The notes under the pieces were generated by a model that searched no databases, was not told the DNA's origin, and saw only the letters and a program-made list of their open reading frames with translations. Shown here in pieces: positions 33,048 to 44,100 of a DNA stretch of 64,000 nucleotides (position 1 is its first letter; every line of letters starts with the position of its first letter). A program made the translations under genes and the position numbers. Source of the DNA: Flaveria trinervia (lineage: Eukaryota; Streptophyta; Magnoliopsida; Asterales; Asteraceae); the NCBI GenBank assembly GCA_025506515.1, contig CM046457.1, forward strand, positions 42,093,541 through 42,157,540, read 5' to 3'.

Positions 33048-33965
33048 GGGGCTGTTTGATTGTGCTGACTGAGTAAGATCTGACCGAGTCAGAAGCTGAT
33101 CCAGTAAGAAGTTCTGACTGAGTCTGCATCTAACTGAAACTTGGCTGTTTGATTTAGTATCTGTCTGACTCTGCTGAATGATAAAAATAACCTTATTGCT
33201 CTATTGTTCTAACGAGTTTGAATTTAACTGGTGTTATGTAATCAATAAAAATAGCCAAATTGAATGCAAGTACTACCGTGTTAAACAAGACACGTTCATT
33301 TTTCAAAAACCATACAAAAACATACACACTTGTGTCACCACACCACCCTCTTCCCGTTCCTCAGCAAAAAGTCAAAAACCACGCACCATCAACTGCACTA
33401 CTATAGTGCAGCAATACTCTTAATTTTGATTGAACATTCAACAACATAACAATCGACCCCATCCTCCACCTACCACAACGCCACCAATGTCGACCACCGC
33501 ATCTCTACCAAACCCCACCGCCTTAACCCACCGTTGCCACCGTCACTACCCTCCTCCATCAATCTCCACCTTCACCACATTCAACTCCACCAACCAACCT
33601 CCATCCACTTTCAAACCCCTAATCTCCCAATCCACCGTCCTTCGCCACCCCTCCGTCGTCGCTCCGGCGACATCCAATCCACCACCATCACCTTCCGCCA
33701 CCTCATTCCACGGCACCTGCTACGTCGCGCGAGGAGGTCGCGAGGGGAGGTGGTCGCGCAGGGGAAGTCACGCGGGGAGGTGGTCGCGTAGGGGAAGTCG
33801 TGCCGTGAGAAGCCTTCGACCGGGTCAGTCATCAAAATCTTTAGGTCTTGGTCAGAAGCCTTCGACCGGGTCAGACACCTCGTTGTGAACATCAAATGCG
33901 CTGACCGACTGACCGAGTCAGCTAGTCAGCGGTCAGTGGACAGGTCAGACGCATCAAACAGGGCC
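33048..33965. mobile_element. PIF/Harbinger-like non-autonomous element
   Basis: The 918-bp element is bounded by imperfect inverted termini GGGGCTGTTTGAT and ATCAAACAGGGCC and by a 3-bp TTA duplication (33,045-33,047 and 33,966-33,968), the usual PIF/Harbinger target. The subterminal regions are full of GACTGAGTCAG / CTGACC motifs on both sides. No transposase is present. The interior (33,430-33,888) is C-rich then GC-rich and open for 152 residues (Pro/Thr/His-rich, then Arg/Gly-rich). It also has a 21-bp direct repeat (AGAAGCCTTCGACCGGGTCA, near 33,810 and 33,850). The open frame is likely compositional. Confidence 0.75.
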
Positions 33966-33968
33966 TTA

Positions 33969-34771
33969 TTGTTGTCCTTATGGTTTATTCTAGGACCAGA
34001 AGACAAGTAATTCCTCATTACATATATGTGGTGATCTAGTATCATGCATGTGTAGTACTTTTATTATATCAACACTAGATATAAAATCAAGACCTCACCC
34101 AATTTTACTGTTTGAGGATGGTTTGAAAGAGCAAGGGGTCATGACATCATGACTTAAACTCGAGGTGATCATCCAATGTGGGAATACAAAATCACTAAGG
34201 TTTGGAACTAATGTGATTTGATGTGTCTTCGTAAGATAGATATACATACAAGCTTTATGTCGATTTTTTCCTATTTTAGCGTGTATAGATTATAGCATTG
34301 GAAGATACGGGATTTGCTTGAGGTAGTAGCTAGTTTGGAGATGGAAGAACCTTGTGAGAATAACATGTTGAGCTCCATCTTGAAGATATGAAAGACTTAG
34401 AGGACTTAGAGTTGCTATTTGAATTTGATAGTTTCATATTGTAACCATTAGTGTAGACTTTTGCTATGAGTTGTAAAGTTGACTCTTGTAGTTTTATTGT
34501 AACTCAAATGTAACGAAATTCGCAGACGTGACGCATCCCGTGAGTTGAAATATAGTTATGAATTATAAACCGGACCAATTTGTTTTGGTTATGAACACGA
34601 GACCAAAGGTAGCATTGAAAAGTTCTTTTTGGAACAATAAAAACACTATATAGCTTCCTATCAAGATTTGTAGAAAGTTTAGGTTGGATAGTTGTAGATT
34701 AGATGTCACCACTACCATTTCCCCACATTCAAAAGTCAAAACCCCTTCGGAACCCCTAAAACTCAATTTTA
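33969..34771. other. Upstream region of the OCP3-like gene
   Basis: About 800 bp without a gene or repeat that I recognise. The promoter and 5' UTR of the downstream gene must lie here. A clear TATA box is not obvious; the last 60 bases are rich in A and C. Confidence 0.5.
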
Positions 34772-34963
34772 ATGGCGTCCTCTTCACCACTTCACTTTTG
34801 TATGCCATTTCAACCCCCTTCAACTTGCTATAACCCTAACCACCGTATCTTCCAACTGCCACTCATCTCTCTCAACTCACGGCCATCGTCTTCTCGTTGC
34901 TCCGTCGTCACCTGTGCTCGCCGTCGTAGCAGCAAGAACACCTCTTCCTCCAAGAGAAATAAG
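34772..34963 (+). other. OCP3: OCP3-like exon 1
   Basis: It starts at ATGGCGTCC and codes 64 residues, rich in Ser, Pro and Arg and without acidic residues, as in a plastid transit peptide. The donor is AAG|GTATTT, phase 0. Confidence 0.8.
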
Positions 34964-37900
34964 GTATTTCTTATGTTCCCAAGCCTTGTTTTCTCATTCA
35001 TCACCTCGAATTATGTTCAACTCGGTTTAAATGATGAAAATTGAACACGCTTGAAGCGAAAATGTGAACATTGATAGCTCTCGATTAAAGTTTCGCAATT
35101 CGAAAGGGCGTTTCGGATTGTTAGATGTTGAATTGGAGTAATTAATGTGTGATAGGGTTATTGTTACCAGATGACTTGATTGATTTAATGATTACACTGC
35201 ACACCTCAGATTCATGAGTAATTCCGTGCACAATATAATATTTGGTTTTTTTCTTTTCACACCATCCTCTACTCTTCATGTTCAATTTCTTTGGTCTCGT
35301 TTCCATTTATCATAACATTGTCGATTGGAACTCGCAAACACTGGAACTATTCTGTGCAAAAGGAATAATTTTATTAAGTGCTTCTAGTGTTCTTTGATTT
35401 GTTGATTTAACGAGAGGGACTCATGGATTGACTAATGTAAAAATTTGTATTCCCTTGTGTATCAAATAATGATATCAGCATGATAGAATTTGCATAAATG
35501 CTTCTAGTAAATAGAAGGATGTTTTTAAGTTCATGAGCTCTAATATTTAGAGCTCACCTATGAATGCCTGGTAGAACATGTGCTTTAGGCTGGTAATGGA
35601 TAGCAAAAGGTAACTTATGATAGGTTTCACATGAAGATTGCTTTGTGAGCTCTACGAATCCTCATTGAAGATCATTTGTCGCAACCTCATGATGACATCC
35701 TGTTAGGATTTGGATAAAAATTTAGGATAATGATTAATTTCTTAGTACTAAGGATTTATTGTTTGATTTTGTATAAAATTTGGAAATGGAGAAATAGCTT
35801 TTTGTACTGCTTAATTTTTTGTTGAGAGTTTAATCAAAATCAGATGGGTGTTGTGTGCCTTTTGAAAGTAAGCTCTTTTTTAAGTATTTTTCTTTTCTAG
35901 TATATTAATATGTTTGTTCAACTCTATCATTTGGGTTCTATCACGACCCTATATGTTTGTGGTTATTATTAATTTTACGTAAATGCCTTGTGTTTTTGTA
36001 GCAAGGCTTGTGTCGAAATACTGTTGGTAAGGATGAAGATATTGAAGAGGATGCATTTGAAGCACTTTTTAAGCAACTAGAGGAAGATCTTAAAAATGAT
36101 GGGTTATCATTTGATGATGATGACGATGAGATAACCGAGGAAGATCTTATAAAACTTGAACGTGAGTTGGAGGAAGCACTTGCTGATGATGAGCTATTGG
36201 GGTTGTTTGATGATAACGAGGATGAGAAAACTAAGGTGGGATTTAAAGGCGAGAAAGTGATTAATAAAAAAGGTACAACAGTGAATGAGGTAATTGAGAA
36301 AGAAATAGAAATTAGTAGCCTAGAACAAGAGGAAGAGAAAAACAAAGATGAAGATGAAAGCGAATATGAATATGAAGATGAAGATGAAGATGAAGATGAA
36401 GATGGAGATGAAGAAGAAGATGGTGAAAAACCATTGGAACTTAAAAGATGGCAACTTAGGAGATTAGCTTATGCACTTAAAGACGGACGTCGTAAGATTA
36501 GTGTAAGCATATTCATAACTTCATATGCAAGTTTTTGTTTTCGTTATTTATACTATTCAATAGCTCATTTTCTTACTGAATATAAGTCATCCTGCTGGTA
36601 TATTGTTAGCTATGTATTGCTCAATTTGTTACATTCACGTATGCCTTTTTTGTTATTGGTATATTATTGGAGGGATTAACTTCACATTTCTTTTCATGTA
36701 TCTTGAGGCTATCTTGATTTAAGGTAACGACTCCAAGTCTTGACACATGAGAGGTAAAGGATAGATTAGACCATTTGTGTGATAGTAACTGCATCATGTA
36801 AATCATGAAACATCAAACATAAATTGAACTGCAATTGTTTCTTATCTTGTTTTTGGAAGAACAATCGTTCAATGTCATAAAATTTTATGCAATATTGGAA
36901 TGTTTGAAAATTACTCTTATTGCAGAGCTCGGTTTATCTTTGTAAGTGAAAAGGGCAATGATAATTACATCTTGGTGTTTAGAAGTGTGGTATTGTTTTA
37001 TTGGAAATGTGTCTCCTCATTACTTTCTTCTTTCTTTGAAATAGACCACTTTATTAGTCATTAGCTATCATAACTCAGGTGACACAATTTTAATCATGCT
37101 ATTTGTTATTGTTGGTTGCAATTCTTGTTAATGCATTGCAGATCAAGAATCTGGCTGTAGATTTATGCCTTGATAGAGCTATTGTTCTTGAATTACTTCG
37201 TGACCCCCCTCCAGATCTTCTTATGCTGAGTGCTTCATTACCTAATAAACCCGATTCAAGGATATTGGAGCCTGTTATCAAACCTGAGGATGCTATTTTG
37301 TTGGAAAGTGAGAGAGATGCATTACTGCCAAGGTCACCACAAAAGTTCCAGTTCATCAAATGCAAAATAGTTGGTCTGCTCAAAAGAGATTGAAGAAAGT
37401 GCATGTTGAAACCCTTGAAAGAGTTTATAGACGATCTAAGCGCCCCACTGTGAGTGAAATTTTCAATCCTTGTAATTTTATTACAGTTATTCGGTACAAG
37501 GATACACGATTGATGATAGCTTATCCCCTATTGGTAAAATGGTGTCTCCTTTTGGAGCAACACTTATTAGTCACCTCAGGTGGCAGTTTTCTTTACTTAT
37601 GAATGAGTCTATTCGTGTTATGTTTAAATAGGTGACAGAAAAAGTTAGCCTATAAGGAATGGTTGAAAGTGTATTTTTAATACATGAATGCTCTTAAATC
37701 ATTTTGTTTAAAAGATGAGATTATTGTTGAAGTAATATACTTTTTGTAGTCATATTTAGCACACTAATTATCTGAAAAAAATTAAAATATTTGGATGAAA
37801 AGCATTTAATGTCAACCTAATCTGGGTACATAATAGGAGACGTTTTGGCCTGTTACCCTAAGGCCAACCACCCACCTTTTGTCACCTTTAATAGTTGTCA

Positions 37901-38084
37901 AAGTAGCGTTGTGTGTCACGAAATCATATTTAGTTATTTGATCTTTTGTGAAAACAAGGTAGATTCAATACCATCCACAACTTATATAAGGAGCAAATGA
38001 TCATCTTGTGTATTAAAGCCCGATGACTTGACTCAAAAGTTTAAGTGGATGAAACAGTTCACGCTTAAGATATAATTGTAATTG

Positions 38085-38134
<50 letters not shown>

Positions 38135-41100
38135 CATAGAGAAAAGGTTTCCAAGTTACCTACTCTCAATAAGTAGGTTTGACGCTATATTATCTTGTTC
38201 AAGTATTAAATCAAACATACCAACTATCATATTTCATAAGTCAATCCCCTGTACATAAAGCTACGTGATTAAAGAAATACTATCATTGCCTGTTATACCC
38301 ACTTTATGAAACGCATTGCGATGCGGCCTAACCAAAATATATAAGAAAAATAAAGAACTTTTATGGCTGCTTATCCCTACCTAGACCTAGAGGCGTTTTA
38401 CAATCACTAGACCATTATTTTGTTCAAAGTTTGCATACTACTCATTCTATTCTATCAATACATTGAATTTTGTAGTTGCTAAATTATCTGAGTATTATAT
38501 AGAGAATATTTTGAATACATTGTACTTCGGACCTCAATAAGTTTACTTCCCATGTGTTTTTATTCTCTTTTGCACACTCATTATGTTAGAGCTTGCCTAA
38601 TAGGATGCTTTTAAGAGTTTTTTAGAGGAGAGAGATGGTGAGGTGGAATAGAGAAATGGTGAAGGGTAGAAGAGATGGTGCGGGGGAATTATTATGAAAG
38701 AACTAGAAAAAAACAAGTGTGTGAGGGGGGAGGGAATAGAATGGAGAAATGGTGGTTTTAGATTTGTGAGTGGGAAAGAGAGATAAAGTGGAGGGTAGAT
38801 GCCACCTTACCCATGTTTTTAGCGCCCTTGTTGTAGATGTCGTAATAAGAGCTTCCCTAATAAGTTTTGAAACAAAAGATGTCATGTTGGTGCCCTACCA
38901 CTTGCTCCACTACAAGACTTTTCTCTCCTCAAGAACATCAAACATTCTCTCTCCTTTCCCCACTCACAATAATGTTAGAGGACGTTCCTAGCTAAGAACA
39001 AATCTCTCCTTCTACCTTTATCTCATCCCTCTTTCCTACACCTCACCCGCTTTATATCTAAAAACCACCTCAAACGCCCTTCTAGGGCATGCTCTGAGCG
39101 ACCAACTCTTTTTTCTATACGAAAGATTAGGATTCGTATTTCACCTTTGTCCTATTAAAATTGCAGTACTTCTATATTTGTATTGTTTTGTCATATTGCA
39201 AAATTTTCACTTTTTTTGGAGAACTTTTTGTCTAGAATTATCTATTAGTCTGTTGTCATCATTGCAATTGTTTTTTGCTAATCTGGTTTTGGTCTAAAAG
39301 ATTGTATTGTTGTGAAAAGTTTTCTTTACATGATTTCATGAGTTAAGGCATTACAAATTTTCTTGGGAAGGGCTGGCAATTCCTAACCTATTTATGACAC
39401 AATTAAACTTGTTTAAAAAAAAGATGTTATTTATTTTTTTTGCCTTTTCATAAATAATTAAATCAGGAGGCTAGACTCTCTATTATTTCACATTCTTAGT
39501 TCGTAAAAACATATAAGAAAATATAGGCATAATATATAGGTAGTTAAACATGTCTTTTACATGTTTAATATGTGAGTTGTGCATGTCATCTTTAACCTAT
39601 TAAACACTATAAGACTTGTTTGGGGGTAGTTAAATGCAATGCGCATAACACTGCCATTATATGTGTTTTATGTTTATCATGTTATAGTTACAACATGCAA
39701 CTTAGATAAAATTAGTCATATTATAATTTATTTGTTGTGTTGGAACTGGATGCAGAATGCCATGATTAGCAATATTGTGCATGTGACAAAAATTCCTCGC
39801 AAGAAAGTTTTGAAATGGTTTGAAGATAAGCGTAGCGAAGATGGTGTTCCCGATCATCGCCTACCATATCAAAGGTTTGCTTTTGAAACAATCCTCATAT
39901 CATAGATCTAACATGTGTCTTAAAATCACTTCATAACTTCTGATCAGAGTCTTAAGAACATGAAAATTGAAACATCGTGCATACTTACATGGTCATTGCT
40001 TTAGAATTCTAGTGTAGTCAACCAAAGATATATATTGACAGGTGTATGTGATGGAGATTACATTTAGAAATGTTAAACAATTGATGGAACAGGATTTCAG
40101 GATGTCAAAACCAATTAAGAACAAAGAAGGGAATAAATGTATTCAAAGACAGAGGAAGAACAAAAATTACAAATAACCAAGTCTAAGCCCTCTCTCCATG
40201 CACAAGCAGGAGCCTCAAAATCATAACAACCAAAAAGTAATTCTAACAATATTATTCCCCACTACTTATACTACTCATTCTTCCCTGTAACAACTTCCTA
40301 GCCACTTTTATCTTTGCTCCTTTTAGAATAAACTTTTAGCACTTTAGGACTTTCCTTCGATGCTGAAATAATTGGATTTGTATCATTACTCCCTCCTTTT
40401 ACAACATTCTTGTCCTCAAGACTGAGATTTGGAAACTGAATTGTAATCCAAGAAACATCCTCCCAAGTAGCATCCTCTCGAGGTTGGCCCCGCCATTAGA
40501 CAAACCATTGCTCGGAAATGCTGTTGTGAGTTTGAAGCACCCGTTTATCCCATATCGCAACAGGAAAAGTGAAAATATTATCCCTAGCTTCCAATTTCAG
40601 AGGTAACATTGAATCCACAACCCCAGACACTACCCGTGTAAGTAAAGACACATGAAACATAGGGTGAATTTTGGAAGTTGCAACAAGTTGTAGTTTATAA
40701 GCCACCAAACCCAATTTCTCCAGGATTTGAAATGGATCGAAGAACCTTGCTGCTAATTTGTGATGAATTCGGTTAGCCACCGAAAGTTGATACGGTTTAA
40801 GTTTGACATAGACCCATTCGCCTACATTAAAATGGATATCCTAACGTTTCGTATCCACTTGAAGCTTTATTGAACTTTGGGTGTTGGACAAACGAACCTT
40901 TAATTGGCGTAAAGCTTCATCACGGTCCTAAAGTTCGCGAGACACATACTCTACGCGAATTTCTCATGGAACAAATTGAACAATCGAAGGAGGATGACGA
41001 CCATAAACAGTTTCGAACGGGGTAGTGCCTGTAGAAGCATGAAATGTGGAGTTATACTAGAACTCCGTCCACGACAGCTCATGTTTAGGGATGATCCACC

Positions 41101-44100
41101 ACGAAACAACGCAGATTCGCTTCCAAACAACGATTAATAATTTTCGTCTGGCCGTCCGATTCGTGATGGTAAGCGGAACTCATATGTAATTGAGTACCCA
41201 TGGAGCGGAATCTCCTGCTAGAATTTGCTAAGAAAGAGAGGGTCGCTGTCACTAACAATTGATTTAGGAATACCGTGGTGACGGACCACCTCTTTAACAA
41301 AGATCTTAGCAACGGACTTAGCGGTATATGGATGCTTCAGTAGTATAAAGTGATCATATTTGGAGAGTCGATCAACAATCACAAAAATAACAGAGAACCC
41401 CTTGGAAGAGGGAAGCCCCAAGATGAAATCCATGGATATGTCCTCCCATACCAATTTCGGAATAGCCAATGGTTGTAACAGACCCCCGGGAGCAGCCGAA
41501 CTAGCCTTGCAACGTTGACAAATATCACATTCTCAAATGAATTTCTTTATAGTTGTTGTCATACCTGGCCATTATTAGCTGCCACTTGGCGATACGTACC
41601 GTAAAACCCAAAATGCCCACCGGAAGCAGTCACGTAAAACTCATGAAGAAGGACGAGAATGAATTTCGACGTCTGGGAAATAACAAGCCGATCCTGATAG
41701 AACAATAGACCATTACAAACAGAGTAACCCGGGTTTTTGGCAGGAGAGAGTAAACATTTCTGTAATAATCGATTGATATCAACATCCGTTTTAGCTTTCC
41801 TTGATTAGTTGAGCCCCTTGAACCCAAACCGTAGTTGAAATAGCCTGTCGGAAGATGCCTGAATCAGCCCTCGAGATAAGGCATTAGCAGCCCAATTTTC
41901 CCGACCCGGTTTGTATTAGATATCGAAATCATAACCTAATAACTTCACCACCCAATTCTGTTGATCAAGCGAGGAGACCCGTTGTTGGAGGAGAAATTTT
42001 AAGCTCTTCTGATCTGTACACACCATGAATTTGGCACCGAGTAAGTACGGGCGCCAATGTTGAACCGCTAAGTCTAGAGCCTTCAATTCGCGCTCATAAG
42101 CGGATTTGGCCAAATTACGGTCACTAAGAGCCTTACTAAAAAAAAGCAATTGGTTTCGTGTGCTACATAAGAACAACACCTATTCCACACCCGGAAGCAT
42201 CACACTCGTCGCGAAACGAAGCTCTGAAGTCGGGCAACGCAAGAACTGGAGCATAGATGAGAGCTTGCTTGAGGTTATCAAATGCCTACTGAGCGGAAGG
42301 ATTCCGTTAAAAAGCATCCTTTTTTTGTTAGTTTGGTTAGAGGGCGAGCAATAGCCATAATTCTTAATGAACTTGTGGTAGTAGCCTGTGAGACCCAAGA
42401 AACCCCGAAGATTCTTGACACTTCACAACAACCGCTATTTTCTTGGGGTCTATGGAAACGCCTGGACCGTCAATAGTGTGACCCAAATACTCAACGGAGC
42501 GTGTTGACCAAAAGTGCAATTTTAATGATTAACCATAGCATGATGATGCCATAACAATGAAAGAACATGTAAATTTGCCACATGGGAGTCCCAAGTAGGA
42601 CTATACACCAAAATGTTGTCAAAGAAGATCGCCACCTTATGACGTAACAGAGGACGGAAAATGTCGTTCATAGCCGCCTGAAACGTTGCTGGGCAATTCA
42701 TCAGACCAAAGGGCATTACGAGATATTCGTAATGGCCGTCATGAGTCCAAAAAGCCATTTTAGCAATACTATCAGGGTGCATTCGAATTTGATTATGCCT
42801 GCACTTGAGATCCAATTTGGAAAAAATTAGGATCCATGTAATTCATCAATGAGCTCGTCCACCACGGTAATAGGGTACTTATCAGAAATTTTAGCCGCAT
42901 TGATAGCCCGATAATCGACGCACATGCGACACGAATTGTCTTTCTTTTGAACCATATAACCAGACTCGAGAAGGCACTTTTACTGGGGTGGATCATTCCT
43001 GTAGATAATAATTCAGTGACTTGCCTCAATTTTAGTCTTTTGAACATGAGGACAACGATAAAGCCGAACACAAATAGGGTCAGGAGAAGATAACACAATG
43101 CCATGATCATGAGAACGGGCTGGCGGCCAGGAGGATGGTACCTGAAATACCGCCACATAATGCTCCAATAACGAAGACAAAACGTTTTGTTGCTCCCTCG
43201 ACAAATCCCGCATCAGCATGAGACAAGGCCTCGAGCGAACTATGAGAGGCTAAAGAGGATGGCAAGGGTAAAAAGCCATCTGCCATAGACAACCAATGTT
43301 GTAAAGCTGTGGGTTCCGTCTTACTGTCATGGAAACCTTGTAATTGGACATAAGTCCCTTTGTAACAAAAATGCATCCGGGATCGTGCTAATCATGGACA
43401 ACTTCCTAGACGAGCGCAACCACGCCAAACCCAAAATGAGATCTAGGTGCCCGTATCAAAAACTAAGGCGTCCAAAACAAAGGTATAGGGACCTAGAGTA
43501 ATCAGAGTAGCCAAACAACGATCCGAGACAAACACACAATGGCCATCGCCTAACTCAATATTAAGCCTGAAGAAGGAAGTAACCGAAAGACCTAATGCGA
43601 CGACTAGACGACGAGAGCTAAAATTTGGGAAGCACCGCTATCGACGATGTTAACACCGGAATTCCCTGAAGAGTGCCTTCGAGCTTCATGGTGGAGATAG
43701 GAGCAAAATTAGCAAGAGACGCCGCACGTTCCAATGCCAAACAAGTTCTCGAAGCCATTTCCGAATGTACAACCTCATCGCCCGGAGGGTCGTTGCAAAA
43801 GACAATGCTCCCCACTAGAAGGATCGTCTTCATCATCGCCCAACAGGAGAACCTATAATTTCCCTTTCGGACACTTGTGCCCCGACCCAAATTGCTGACC
43901 ACACCGGAAACACAACCCTTTTTCCAGGTGATCTTCCCACTCCGTTCGAGATAAAGAACGGACACCACGATCGCGAGAAAAGATGTTTCTCCCGTCAGAA
44001 GACGTATTTGAAGATCCCTTGAAGGAAGAAAGAGATTGGACATTGTCAACACGTGGATGAGAAACCCTATCAAAAGCCCTTGGCTTGGAGCGGCCCATAG

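Noticed and set aside
33430..33895. Proline- and arginine-rich frames on both strands
   Set aside because: Open mainly because of composition; no homology recognised. Kept only as part of the Harbinger-like element.
36008..36679. Single-exon acidic protein
   Set aside because: It is OCP3 exon 2 read through into intron 2.
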